From assembly GCF_004365875.1 (NCBI RefSeq), contig NZ_SODF01000001.1, positions 2,480,001 through 2,544,000 of the forward strand: 64,000 nt of DNA. The letters run 5' to 3'. The notes under the pieces were generated by a model, which saw only the letters and a list, made by a program, of their open reading frames with translations, did not search any database and was not told where the DNA came from. Of the stretch, positions 1 to 8,995 are shown in pieces (within the stretch, counting starts at the first letter, position 1; every line of letters begins with the position of its first letter). Position numbers and translations under genes: made by a program. The stretch is from Kribbella kalugense. Its GTDB lineage: Bacteria; Actinomycetota; Actinomycetes; Propionibacteriales; Kribbellaceae.

Positions 1-447
1 CTGGCCGGCGCGCTGGCCACCAACGAGCGGAGTGTCCGCGACGTCGTCGACCGCGTCATCGCCGGTCCCGGCCGCGAGATCGCACTGCTCGGCCTGAGCT
101 TCAAGCACGCCACCGACGATCTCCGCGAGAGCCCGAACGTCGAGCTCGCCGAGCGGCTGATCGGCAAGGGCTACAACCTGCGCATCTACGACGCGATCGT
201 GAACCCGAGCCGCCTGGTCGGCGCGAACCTGCGACACGTCACCTCGAAGCTGCCGCACCTGCAGCGCGTACTCACCGACGACGCGAACGCGGCGCTCGAC
301 GGCGCCGACCTGGCCATCGTTTCGGCCACGGACAGCGCCGCGATCAGCGCGCTGCTGAAGACGCCGCCGGCGAGAACCATCGACCTCAGCGGTCGACTCG
401 GCGCGGATGTCGAGGCGCTGGCCGGATACGAAGGAGTGGGCTGGTGA
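1..447 (+). CDS. Nucleotide-sugar 6-dehydrogenase, C-terminal part (GDP-mannose/UDP-glucose dehydrogenase family), 5' end outside window
   Basis: An open frame runs from base 1 to a TGA at 447 and encodes 148 residues with no start in view. Near residue 31 it has the motif GLSFKHATDDLRESP, the junction into the C-terminal UDP-binding domain of this family. The following residues (ELAERLIGKGYNLRIYDAIV, then a GANLRHV segment) read more like AlgD-type GDP-mannose dehydrogenases than UDP-glucose dehydrogenases. Such enzymes oxidise the sugar C6 alcohol twice, using NAD, to give a nucleotide uronic acid for polysaccharide assembly in the cytoplasm. The stop overlaps the next start by 4 bases, so it heads or continues the exopolysaccharide operon. 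Substrate choice cannot be settled from the C-terminal third. Confidence 0.85.
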   Translation: MAGALATNERSVRDVVDRVIAGPGREIALLGLSFKHATDDLRESPNVELAERLIGKGYNLRIYDAIVNPSRLVGANLRHVTSKLPHLQRVLTDDANAALDGADLAIVSATDSAAISALLKTPPARTIDLSGRLGADVEALAGYEGVGW

Positions 448-1688
448 GCGGTCCGCGCGTCCTGATCATCATCCAGAACCTCTGGGTGCCGTTCGACCGC
501 CGGGTCTGGCTGGAGTGCAAGGCCCTAGTGGCGTCCGGGTACGACGTCACCGTCGTCTGCCCGAAGGGTCCCGGCGATCCGGCGTACCAGGTGATCGACG
601 GCGTGACCGTGCACCAGTACAAGGCGTACGCCCCGGGCGGCAGCAAGCTCGGGTTCGTCACCGAGTACGCGTACTCGTTCCTGCTGACGCTCCGCCTGGT
701 CTTCCGGGCGCGGAAGGCCGGCAAGTTCGACGTACTGCAGGCCTGCAACCCGCCGGACATCTTCTGGCCGATCGCGATGCTGCTGCGCCGCCTGGACGGA
801 ACGAAGTTCGTCTTCGACCACCACGACCTGTGCCCGGAGCTGTTCCAGTCCCGCTTCGGCGGTACGACGAGTCTCCCGTACAAGGGACTCCGGTTCCTCG
901 AGCGGATGACGCACCGCACGGCCGACCACGTGACCTCGACCAATGACTCGTACCGCCGGATCGCGATCACCCGCAGCGGCAAGGCGAACCACGACGTGAC
1001 CGTGGTCCGCACCGGGCCGGACCCGGACAAGCTCCAGCGCGACCCGTCTGTCGTCGACGAGTCGCTCCGCCGCGGTCACCGCTACCTGGTCACCTACATC
1101 GGCGTGATGGGCCCGCAGGACGGCGTCGACATCGTCGTCCGCGCGGCCGACCACATCGTCAACAAGCTCGGCCGGACCGACATCGCGTTCACGCTGATGG
1201 GCGGCGGTGACTCGTTCGACGAGGTCGTCGCGCTGCGGCACGACCTCGGTCTCGACGAGTACATCGAGTTCACCGGCCGGGTGCCGGACGAGACGGTGCG
1301 CGCGGTGATGTCGACGGCGGACATCGGCCTGTCCCCCGACCCGAAGAATCCGCTGAACGACGTCTCCACGATGAACAAGACGATGGAGTACATGGCCTTC
1401 GAGCTCCCGGTCGTCGCCTTCGACCTGGTCGAGACCAAGGTCTCCGCCGCGGACGCCGCGGTGTACGTCGAGCCGAACGACGTGGCGCAGTACGGCGAGG
1501 CGATCGTCGAGCTGCTCGACGACGAGGTACGTCGTCGCCGGATGGGCAAACTCGGCCGGGAACGGGTCGAGCAGGTCCTCGCCTGGAAACACCAGCAGAC
1601 CGCATACCTCGAGGTGTACGACCAGCTCACCGGGCACGTCAGCCACCTCGCCGACGTCAGCCACATCAAGAACGCGACGGGTTCCTGA
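444..1688 (+). CDS. Glycosyltransferase family 4 (GT-B fold)
   Basis: The gene starts at a GTG that overlaps the preceding stop (GTGA) and encodes 414 residues. The N-terminus (RVLIIIQNLWVPFDRRVWLE) is a Rossmann-like acceptor domain with the Gly/Arg-containing loop of GT4 enzymes. The C-terminal half carries the nucleotide-sugar-binding region around residues 300-330 (STMNKTMEYMAFELPVVAFD), where GT4 proteins have their Glu-x7-Glu motif. It should transfer a sugar from a nucleotide donor to a lipid-linked oligosaccharide at the cytoplasmic face. It is followed after one base by asnB. Donor and acceptor cannot be told from sequence. Confidence 0.88.
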   Translation: MSGPRVLIIIQNLWVPFDRRVWLECKALVASGYDVTVVCPKGPGDPAYQVIDGVTVHQYKAYAPGGSKLGFVTEYAYSFLLTLRLVFRARKAGKFDVLQACNPPDIFWPIAMLLRRLDGTKFVFDHHDLCPELFQSRFGGTTSLPYKGLRFLERMTHRTADHVTSTNDSYRRIAITRSGKANHDVTVVRTGPDPDKLQRDPSVVDESLRRGHRYLVTYIGVMGPQDGVDIVVRAADHIVNKLGRTDIAFTLMGGGDSFDEVVALRHDLGLDEYIEFTGRVPDETVRAVMSTADIGLSPDPKNPLNDVSTMNKTMEYMAFELPVVAFDLVETKVSAADAAVYVEPNDVAQYGEAIVELLDDEVRRRRMGKLGRERVEQVLAWKHQQTAYLEVYDQLTGHVSHLADVSHIKNATGS

Positions 1689-1689
1689 A

Positions 1690-3603
1690 GTGTGCGGCAT
1701 CGCCGGCTGCTACCAGCAGCACGACGGACGCGCCCTCGCGCAGACCATGAGCGACCGGATCGCCCACCGCGGTCCTGACGCCGACCGGATCTACAGCTAC
1801 GAAGACGGTGACGTGCACGCGCACCTCGCGCACCGCCGGCTCTCGATCATCGATCTGTCGTCGGAGGCCGACCAGCCGCTGAGCAAGCGCGGTCTGACGA
1901 TCTGCTACAACGGCGAGCTCTACAACTACAAGGAACTGCGCGCCGAGCTGTCCAAGGCCGGCGTCGGATTCCGGACCAACGGCGACACAGAGGTGGTGCT
2001 GGAGGCTTGGCGCCGCTGGGGTCCGGACGCACTCAAGCGGTTCCGCGGCATGTTCGCGTTCGCGATGCTGGACGAGGAAAGCGGCAGCATGTACCTCGCC
2101 CGCGACCCGCTCGGGATCAAGCCGCTGTACTTCCTCCGCCGTCAGGGCGGCGTGATCTTCGCGTCCGAGCTGAAGGCGCTCGTCTCGGCGGTCGGGTCCG
2201 AGCTGCGCACCGAGCCCGGTGCCTTGATCGCGTCGATGCTCTACTACTGGTTGCCAGAGCAGCGCTGCGCGATCGACGGGGTCGAGAAGCTTCCGCCGGG
2301 TTCGTGGGCGGAGTTCCGGCCCGACGGCGGCAGCCGGCACGAGATGTACTGGCGGGTGACCGACGTCGCGACCGAGGCCGCGGCCGGCCCACCCGCCGAC
2401 CTGCGCCAGGTGATCGAGGAGTCGGTCGCGGCGCACATGGTCGCCGACGTACCGGTGTCCACCTTCCTCAGTGGTGGACTCGACTCGAGCCTGGTCACGG
2501 TGCTCGCGAAGCAGATGGATCCGAGCGTCGACTCGTACACGATCACCTTCCGGTCGCAGGACCAGAAGCTCGAGGCGATGCCGGACGACGCGATCTACGC
2601 CCGCAAGGTGGCGCAGCAGTTCGGCATCGACCTGCACGAGATCGAGATCGCTCCCGATGTGGTCGAGTTGCTTCCGCGGATCGTCGACATTCTGGACGAG
2701 CCGATCGGCGACCCGGCCGCGATCAACACACTGCTGATGTGCGACACCGCCCGCGACGCCGGCGTGAAGGTCCTGCTGTCCGGGATGGGCGCCGACGAGT
2801 TGTTCGGCGGTTACCGCAAACACCTCGCGTGCGTGATGGGAGCGCAGTACCAGAAGCTTCCCGGCGTACTACGGAACGGGCTGATCGGACCCACCGTCCG
2901 GCGCCTGCCGGTCACGGTGAACGGTCGCGGCCTGCGATACGCGCGCTGGGCGAAGCGATTCGAGACGTTCGCGAACTTGTCCGAGGAGACCGCGTTCCGG
3001 CGTAGCTACACGATGTACGACGGGGACCAGCTGGCCGGCCTGATCAACCCGGACCTGGACCCGTACGTCGGCAAGCTGCTCGCCGAGCACAGCGACATCT
3101 ACCACGACACGACCCTCGACGACCACGTGAACCGGATGTGCCTGGCCGACTCGCGGATGTTCCTGCCCGGGCTGAACCTGGCCTACACCGACCGGTCCAG
3201 CATGGCCGCGTCGACCGAGGTACGGACGCCGTTCGTCGACCCGATCGTGGCGCGAGCCGCGTTCTCGATCCCGGGCAGCGACAAGATCCACCGCCGGGTC
3301 AGCAAGCTGGCGCTGAAGAAGGCGGCCGAGGCGTGGCTGCCGAAGGAGATCATCTACCGGCCGAAGGCGTCGTTCAGCGCACCGCTACGGGCGTGGATCC
3401 GGAACGACCTGCGCGAACTGGTGGACGACGTGCTGCTGCGCGGTGAGCTGGTCGGAAGCGGGTTCTTGCGGCAGGACGCCGTACAGAAGCTGGTTGACGA
3501 CGAGCGGGCCGGGCGCGAGGACTACTCGAAGCAGATCTGGCAGCTCCTGACCTTGGAGACCTGGACCCGGAACATGCGGTCCCTGGGCGTGACCATCAGC
3601 TGA
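1690..3603 (+). CDS. asnB: Asparagine synthase (glutamine-hydrolysing), AsnB type, in the exopolysaccharide operon
   Basis: A GTG start gives Met-Cys-Gly-Ile, placing the class II glutamine amidotransferase nucleophile at Cys2 after Met removal. The 637 residues match the usual AsnB length. The N-terminal glutaminase holds the RGPDAD and CYNGELYNYKELR segments. The synthetase domain has the PP-loop SGGLDSSLV near residue 260 and the later SGMGADELFGGY motif. The family transfers ammonia from glutamine to an ATP-activated carboxylate. In polysaccharide loci, homologues are often thought to amidate uronic acid residues or precursors rather than make free asparagine; that role is inferred from context here, between a glycosyltransferase and a fused oxidoreductase. 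Confidence 0.9.
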   Translation: MCGIAGCYQQHDGRALAQTMSDRIAHRGPDADRIYSYEDGDVHAHLAHRRLSIIDLSSEADQPLSKRGLTICYNGELYNYKELRAELSKAGVGFRTNGDTEVVLEAWRRWGPDALKRFRGMFAFAMLDEESGSMYLARDPLGIKPLYFLRRQGGVIFASELKALVSAVGSELRTEPGALIASMLYYWLPEQRCAIDGVEKLPPGSWAEFRPDGGSRHEMYWRVTDVATEAAAGPPADLRQVIEESVAAHMVADVPVSTFLSGGLDSSLVTVLAKQMDPSVDSYTITFRSQDQKLEAMPDDAIYARKVAQQFGIDLHEIEIAPDVVELLPRIVDILDEPIGDPAAINTLLMCDTARDAGVKVLLSGMGADELFGGYRKHLACVMGAQYQKLPGVLRNGLIGPTVRRLPVTVNGRGLRYARWAKRFETFANLSEETAFRRSYTMYDGDQLAGLINPDLDPYVGKLLAEHSDIYHDTTLDDHVNRMCLADSRMFLPGLNLAYTDRSSMAASTEVRTPFVDPIVARAAFSIPGSDKIHRRVSKLALKKAAEAWLPKEIIYRPKASFSAPLRAWIRNDLRELVDDVLLRGELVGSGFLRQDAVQKLVDDERAGREDYSKQIWQLLTLETWTRNMRSLGVTIS

Positions 3604-3634
3604 CACCGAAGACTCTTCTCTCTGAAGGACTGGC

Positions 3635-5779
3635 ATGAAACAGGTTGCACAGAACTACAAGTCCGGCGAGCTGGCGGTTCTCGACGTACCGGCGCCCGGC
3701 TGTGCGCCGGGTGGCGTCCTGGTCCGTTCGCTCTATTCGCTGATCTCCACCGGGACCGAGCTGATGAAGGTCGGCGAGGCCAAGCTGTCCCTGGTCGGCA
3801 AGGCCAAGGCCCGGCCGGACCAGGTGCGGAAGGTGCTGGACTCCGTTGCCCAGCAGGGCGCGCTCAACACCTACAAGAAGGTGATGAACAAGCTCGACTC
3901 GTACACGCCGCTCGGTTACTCGCTCTGTGGTGTGGTGGTCGAGGTCGGCGCGGGTGCTGAGGAGTTCAGTGTCGGGCAGCTGGTCGCTGCCGCGGGCAAC
4001 GAGTTCGCGCTGCATGCGGAGTACAACTGGGTGCCGCTGAACCTGTGCGTGCCGGTACCGGATGGCGTGCCGGCTGAGCAGGCCGCGTTCTCCACCGTTG
4101 GTGCGATCGCGATGCAGGGCGTTCGGCAGGCCGAGGTGCAGCTGGGCGAGACGGCGGTCGTGATCGGGCTCGGCCTGGTCGGTCAGCTCGTGGTGCGGTT
4201 GCTGGTTGCGGCCGGGGTACGGGTCTTCGGGATCGACATGGTCGCGGACCGGTGCCGGATGGCGGAGAAGGCCGGCGCTCTGGCCTGCTCGTCCGCCGAC
4301 GAGGCCGGGATCGCGTCGCTGGAGCGGTCGTTGCTGGAGGCATCGAATGGCCTCGGAGCCGACCGGATCCTGCTGGCCGCGGGCGGTCACTCGAACGGTC
4401 CGGTCGAGACCGCTGCCCGTCTGGCCCGCGACCGGGCCCGGGTGGTCGACATCGGCAAGACCAGGCTCGACCTGCCCTGGAACGCGTACTACGACAAGGA
4501 GCTCGACGTCCGCTTCTCGCGTTCGTACGGCCCTGGTCGGTACGACGACCGCTACGAGCTCGAGGGCATCGACTACCCGGCCGGGTACGTCCGCTGGACC
4601 GAGCGCCGCAACCTCGAGTGCTTCATCGACCTGATCGCCCGCGAGCAGATCGACGTGGGTTCCTTGATCGCCGGTCAGTTCCCGATCGCGGACGCGACCA
4701 ACGTCTACCAGCAGCTCAGCAGTGGTGCGCTTCCGGGCGTTGGGTTCCTGTTCGAGTACCCGGATGTTCCTCGCGAGGAGAAGCCTGCTCCGAGGGTCGC
4801 AAGTCCGGCGACCGCCACCACTGGTTCGGTGCGTCTCGGGTTTGTTGGTGCGGGCAACTACGCGTCGAGCATGCTGCTGCCGCACTTGCAGAAGAACGAG
4901 AGCGTCGTACTGGCGCAGGTCGCGACGAACAAGTCGTTGTCGGCGGCAAACGCCCAGCGCAGGTTCGGTTTCGAGACGGTGTCGACGAACTCGCAGGACG
5001 TGCTCTCCGACCAGTCTCTTGACGCCCTGTTCGTGGTGACCCGGCACAGTTCGCACGCGGACCTTGCCTGCCGGGCGCTGGAGACCGGGAAGGCGGTCTT
5101 CGTCGAGAAGCCGCTGGCGTTGACCGACGAGGAGCTGGACCGGATCGTCGCCACGGCTGATGCCACCGGCAACGATCGCCTGATGGTCGGGTTCAACCGG
5201 CGGTTCGCACCGCTGCTCACCGATTTGAAGAGCCGTTTCGGCGACCCGGGCGGCGCCTCTTCGCTGCGCTACCTGGTGAACGCGGGCAAGCTCGACTCCA
5301 CCAGCTGGTACCTCGACGCCGGCAAGGAAGGCAGCCGGTTCGCCGGTGAGGGCGGCCACTTCATCGACACCCTCGGCTGGTGGCTGAACAGCCTCCCCAC
5401 CGAGGTGTACGCCGTACCTGGGCCTGACGCCGGCGATGTCGTCGTCACGCTGCGGTTCGCCAACGGCTCGGTCGGCACGATCAGCTATGTCGGTGGCGGC
5501 AACTCGCGCTTCCCGAAGGAGACGCTCGACATCACCGGCGGCGGCCGCAACGGCCGGCTGGACAACTTCCAGAGCGCGTCGGTGTGGAGCGGCCGCAAGC
5601 CGTCCACCCGCAAGACCCGCAGCACCGACAAGGGTCAGCGGATCGAACTCGAGGCCTTCGTCGCCGCGGTCAAGTCCGGCGGCCCGATGCCCATCCCGTT
5701 CGACTCACTGATCGCCACCACCCGCGCCACCATTGCCGTCGACCGCAGCCTGGCCAGCGGTAAGCCGGAGAAAGTGTGA
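3635..5779 (+). CDS. Bi-domain oxidoreductase: zinc-type alcohol dehydrogenase fused to Gfo/Idh/MocA dehydrogenase
   Basis: The 714-residue product starts at an ATG with an AAGGA ribosome site 6 bases upstream. Residues about 1-375 are an MDR/alcohol dehydrogenase domain with a GroES-like start and a Rossmann motif (VVIGLGLVGQLVVRLLVAAG). After an Ala/Thr/Pro linker, residues about 398-714 form a second Rossmann domain (RLGFVGAGNYASSMLLPHLQ) with the Gfo/Idh/MocA signature VEKPLALTDEEL and a C-terminal substrate-binding half. The fusion is known from surface-polysaccharide loci of other phyla, where it accompanies heparinase-like proteins. It probably performs linked redox steps on a sugar precursor in the cytoplasm. 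The last 4 bases overlap the lyase gene. Confidence 0.88.
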   Translation: MKQVAQNYKSGELAVLDVPAPGCAPGGVLVRSLYSLISTGTELMKVGEAKLSLVGKAKARPDQVRKVLDSVAQQGALNTYKKVMNKLDSYTPLGYSLCGVVVEVGAGAEEFSVGQLVAAAGNEFALHAEYNWVPLNLCVPVPDGVPAEQAAFSTVGAIAMQGVRQAEVQLGETAVVIGLGLVGQLVVRLLVAAGVRVFGIDMVADRCRMAEKAGALACSSADEAGIASLERSLLEASNGLGADRILLAAGGHSNGPVETAARLARDRARVVDIGKTRLDLPWNAYYDKELDVRFSRSYGPGRYDDRYELEGIDYPAGYVRWTERRNLECFIDLIAREQIDVGSLIAGQFPIADATNVYQQLSSGALPGVGFLFEYPDVPREEKPAPRVASPATATTGSVRLGFVGAGNYASSMLLPHLQKNESVVLAQVATNKSLSAANAQRRFGFETVSTNSQDVLSDQSLDALFVVTRHSSHADLACRALETGKAVFVEKPLALTDEELDRIVATADATGNDRLMVGFNRRFAPLLTDLKSRFGDPGGASSLRYLVNAGKLDSTSWYLDAGKEGSRFAGEGGHFIDTLGWWLNSLPTEVYAVPGPDAGDVVVTLRFANGSVGTISYVGGGNSRFPKETLDITGGGRNGRLDNFQSASVWSGRKPSTRKTRSTDKGQRIELEAFVAAVKSGGPMPIPFDSLIATTRATIAVDRSLASGKPEKV

Positions 5780-7701
5780 GCCGCCAGCCCTTGGGCTGGT
5801 ACGTCCGCCGCCTCCGCCGGATGTCCCCCACCGAACTCATCTGGCGGGCTCGCGATGCCGGACGCCGTTCTGCCTGGGCCTACCAACAGGTCAGGCCCGG
5901 GCAGGACGCAGATCTCGATCTCCCCCTGCGCAGCGAACCCAACTTCGCCACCACCCTGTCGCCGCACACCGCTTGCGCGGTGTCCAACGACGCCCGCAAG
6001 GCGGTCATCGAGACCGCCGACGCGATCATGGCCGGCAATCTCGAAGTACTCGGTATCGACCGGACCGACCTGGAGAAGCCGGACTGGTTCCGCGACCCGG
6101 TCACCGGCCGGCGTTCGGACCCGGCGCAGTACGTCTTCAAGCTGAACCACCGCAACGAAGAGGCGGTCGGCAACATCAAGCAGGTGTGGGAGCTGTCCCG
6201 CCACCACCACCTGACCCAGCTGGCCGCAGCCTGGTACCTGACCCACGACGACCGGTACGCCGAACGGGTTGCCGACCACCTCAACGACTGGTGGCGGACG
6301 AACCCGTTCCTGTCCGGGGTGCACTGGGCCAGCGGTATCGAGGTCGGCATCCGCCTGATCAGCTGGACCTGGATCCGCCGCCTGCTGAACGACTGGCCGG
6401 AGATCACCGACCTGTTCGAGCACAACGAGCTGGCCCTCCAGCAGATCTACTGGCACCAGCGCTACCTGGCCGCGTTCCAGAGCCACGGGTCGTCGGCGAA
6501 CAACCACGTGATCGCCGAGGCCGCCGGGCAGCTCATCGGTGCCTGCGCGTTCCCCTGGTTCACGAAGAGCGCCCGCTGGCGCGAGGACGCAGCAGCCCTG
6601 CTGGAGAAGGAACTCGAGGCCAACACGTTCCCCTCCGGCGTGAACCGCGAGCTGGCCACCGACTACCACCGCTTCGTCTCCGAGCTCGGCCTGTACGCCG
6701 CTCTGGAAGCTGACAGCGCCGGTCATCCGCTCAACCCACGCACTTGGGCTCTGCTCACTCGCACCGTCGACGTCGCCGCAGCCATCGTCGATTCGACGCT
6801 CCGGCCACCGCGCCAGGGTGACGACGACGAAGGCATGGTGCTCGTCCTCGACCCACCGGACGCCAGCAACTGGGCCGCTTTCCTGTCCCTCGGCGCCGCC
6901 GTCGTCGGTCCGGCGCCCTGGTGGCCGGACAGCCCGCCCACTGCGACCTCACTCATCGTCGGCTCACTGGTCACCAGCAAGCAACCAGACCGCCCGACCG
7001 AACGACCGGACCATTTCGAGGACGCAGGGCTACTCATCCTGCGCGACCAAGAGATCTGGTGCCGCTCCGACGCCGGCCCGCACGGCTTCCTGTCGATCGC
7101 AGCCCACGCCCACTCCGACGCGCTCTCCCTCGAGGTCCGCGTCGACGGCGTCGACATCCTCGCCGACCCCGGCACGTACTGCTACCACGGTGAAGAGGAG
7201 TGGCGGGACTACTTCCGCTCCACGATCGCCCACAACACAGTCGAAGTCGCCCGCACCGAGCAGTCCACCTGGGGCGGTCCGTTCCTCTGGCTGCGCGGCG
7301 CGACGAGCAAGGTTCTCCACTACGCTCCCGACGCTTGGGAGGCCGAGCACGACGGGTACTCCCCTGTCACGCACCGGCGTACGGCGGCACTCGACTCCGG
7401 CGTACTGCGGGTTGAGGATCGGCTCGACGCAACGTCCGACGTACGCATCGCCTGGCATCTGGGGCCAGAGGTCTCTGTCGAGCTGGACGGGTCGACCGGA
7501 CGGCTGGACTGGGCCACCGGCTCTGCCGTCGTCGAACTGCCGGCCGGACTGACCTGGACAACGCACCGCGGTGGCGACAATCCGTTGCTGGGCTGGTACT
7601 CACCGCGATTCGGCCACAAGGTCCCGTCGACCACTCTGATCGGTACCGGAACGCTCGCTCCGGACCAGTCTGCTGTGAGCACCTTCCGATTCCGGTCTTG
7701 A
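5776..7701 (+). CDS. Heparinase II/III-like polysaccharide lyase family protein
   Basis: The 641-residue product begins at GTG in a 4-base overlap with the upstream gene. The N-terminal half is the alpha/alpha-toroid region with NPFLSGVHWASGIEVGIRLI and an SSANNHVIAEAAGQ segment, the latter holding the conserved Asn/His lyase residues. The C-terminal half has HAHSDALSLEVRVDG, DPGTYCYHGE and RSTIAHNTVEV, the beta-sandwich signature of the heparinase II/III superfamily. No signal peptide is evident: the N-terminus is Arg-rich, so export is uncertain. Members inside biosynthetic loci may trim or release uronate-containing chains, as AlgL does in alginate systems; that comparison is an inference. 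Confidence 0.87.
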   Translation: MSRQPLGWYVRRLRRMSPTELIWRARDAGRRSAWAYQQVRPGQDADLDLPLRSEPNFATTLSPHTACAVSNDARKAVIETADAIMAGNLEVLGIDRTDLEKPDWFRDPVTGRRSDPAQYVFKLNHRNEEAVGNIKQVWELSRHHHLTQLAAAWYLTHDDRYAERVADHLNDWWRTNPFLSGVHWASGIEVGIRLISWTWIRRLLNDWPEITDLFEHNELALQQIYWHQRYLAAFQSHGSSANNHVIAEAAGQLIGACAFPWFTKSARWREDAAALLEKELEANTFPSGVNRELATDYHRFVSELGLYAALEADSAGHPLNPRTWALLTRTVDVAAAIVDSTLRPPRQGDDDEGMVLVLDPPDASNWAAFLSLGAAVVGPAPWWPDSPPTATSLIVGSLVTSKQPDRPTERPDHFEDAGLLILRDQEIWCRSDAGPHGFLSIAAHAHSDALSLEVRVDGVDILADPGTYCYHGEEEWRDYFRSTIAHNTVEVARTEQSTWGGPFLWLRGATSKVLHYAPDAWEAEHDGYSPVTHRRTAALDSGVLRVEDRLDATSDVRIAWHLGPEVSVELDGSTGRLDWATGSAVVELPAGLTWTTHRGGDNPLLGWYSPRFGHKVPSTTLIGTGTLAPDQSAVSTFRFRS

Positions 7702-7780
7702 CCGCCATTCGGCTGTATCAGCCTCCGCCCGCCGCCCTCTATTAACAAGACAATTCAGTGGCGTTCGACTGGAGGGGACT

Positions 7781-8995
7781 GTGAGCGCACAGCAGCTCGA
7801 CGTCAAGAAGTCCTGGCGGGCAATCCGCAGACATCGATGGATCGTGGCGGCCGTGGCGGCGGTCGGGCTGATCGGCGGAGTCGCGGCCGGGTTCCTGGTG
7901 CCGCCCCTCCACACCGCCACCTCGCTGGTGGTGCTGCCGCCGGCGCCGACGACCGACGCGGAGAAGGCCGCCGGTACGCAGAGCACCGACACGCAGGTGT
8001 ACATCGCGGAGAGCGAGCCGGTGCTGAAGAGCGCCGGGCAGAACCTGAACCCGCCGCTGTCGACCGACGTCGTCCGCAGCCGGGTCAAGGTCACCGCCGT
8101 CACCGACGACGTCATCAAGATCGACGCCAAGGGAACGACGGCCGGCCAGTCGATGGCACTGGCGAACGCTGTTGCCGGGGTTTATCTGGTCTTCGTCACC
8201 ACGGACCAGAACCTGCCCGGCGATCTGGGGAAAAAAACGGGGGCACGGGTGCTGGAGCAGGCGACAACCGCACGTGGTGGAAACATGCCGATTCACCTCG
8301 GCATCTACGGACTGCTCGGCGCCCTGATCGGCGCGGTGGCCGGATCGATCGGCGTACTGGCCAAGGAACGTGGCGATCGGCGGCTTCGGCTGCGGGACGA
8401 GATCGCGGACGCGGTCGGACTTCCGGTGCTCGCGTCGGTCTCGTCGTACCAGGCGAACGACGTGTCGGACTGGGCTTATCTGCTGGAGCATTACTCGCCG
8501 ACAGCTGTCGAGGCGTGGGGCCTGCGTAAAACCCTGCACCACCTCGGCCTGGACGTGAAAGGCCAGGGCCCGGTCTCGCTGGCTGTCATCTCGTTCGCCG
8601 GCGACGACAAGGCGCTGCCACTCGGTCCGCAGCTGGCCGCACTCGCGACCTCAATCGGCATCACGACCTCGATCGTGGTCGACTCGCACCAGGAACCCTC
8701 CGGTGACACCACGCTGAACATCCACCTGATCGTCGTCGACCGGGAAGAGCCGATCGTGGTCGGCTCCGAGTCGACCAGCAACACGATCGTGGCGCTGTCG
8801 GCCGGCACCGTGACGGCCGAGGAACTCGCCCGGCTCGCGGTCGCGGCCGCCGCCGACGACCGCACCATCGACGGCATCGTCGTCACCGATCCGGACCCGA
8901 CGGATCGCACCATCGGGCGCGTCTCCCAGTCGATGCGCCGGTCCAGCTCGCGGCTGCCCACTCTCCTGAGCGGCACCGCGAGGAGGACCAAATGA
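7781..8995 (+). CDS. Wzz/chain-length-determinant-like protein with degenerate kinase domain (first of pair)
   Basis: A GTG start lies just downstream of GGAGGGG. The 404-residue product has a transmembrane segment at residues 20-40, an extracytoplasmic region of about 125 residues, and a second membrane segment near 170-190. This is the topology of Wzz polysaccharide co-polymerases. The cytoplasmic tail (about 200-404) resembles a BY-kinase/MinD fold region but has no Walker A glycine-lysine motif and no tyrosine cluster. The gene lies 79 bases after the lyase gene and overlaps the next by 4 bases, so the two Wzz-like proteins are probably made together and set polymer length. An A7 tract sits at 8231-8237. 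Confidence 0.8.
   Translation: MSAQQLDVKKSWRAIRRHRWIVAAVAAVGLIGGVAAGFLVPPLHTATSLVVLPPAPTTDAEKAAGTQSTDTQVYIAESEPVLKSAGQNLNPPLSTDVVRSRVKVTAVTDDVIKIDAKGTTAGQSMALANAVAGVYLVFVTTDQNLPGDLGKKTGARVLEQATTARGGNMPIHLGIYGLLGALIGAVAGSIGVLAKERGDRRLRLRDEIADAVGLPVLASVSSYQANDVSDWAYLLEHYSPTAVEAWGLRKTLHHLGLDVKGQGPVSLAVISFAGDDKALPLGPQLAALATSIGITTSIVVDSHQEPSGDTTLNIHLIVVDREEPIVVGSESTSNTIVALSAGTVTAEELARLAVAAAADDRTIDGIVVTDPDPTDRTIGRVSQSMRRSSSRLPTLLSGTARRTK

Noticed and set aside
3596..5359. Long - strand open frame opposite the bi-domain oxidoreductase gene
   Set aside because: Antisense of a gene with clear domains; the product is Arg/Pro/Gly-rich with no recognisable motif.
8227..8240. GGGGAAAAAAACGGGGG tract as a programmed frameshift site
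   Set aside because: The tract is in a coding region where the zero frame continues normally to the Wzz-like stop. The codon phase does not match a -1 slippery heptamer, and no downstream stimulatory structure is obvious.
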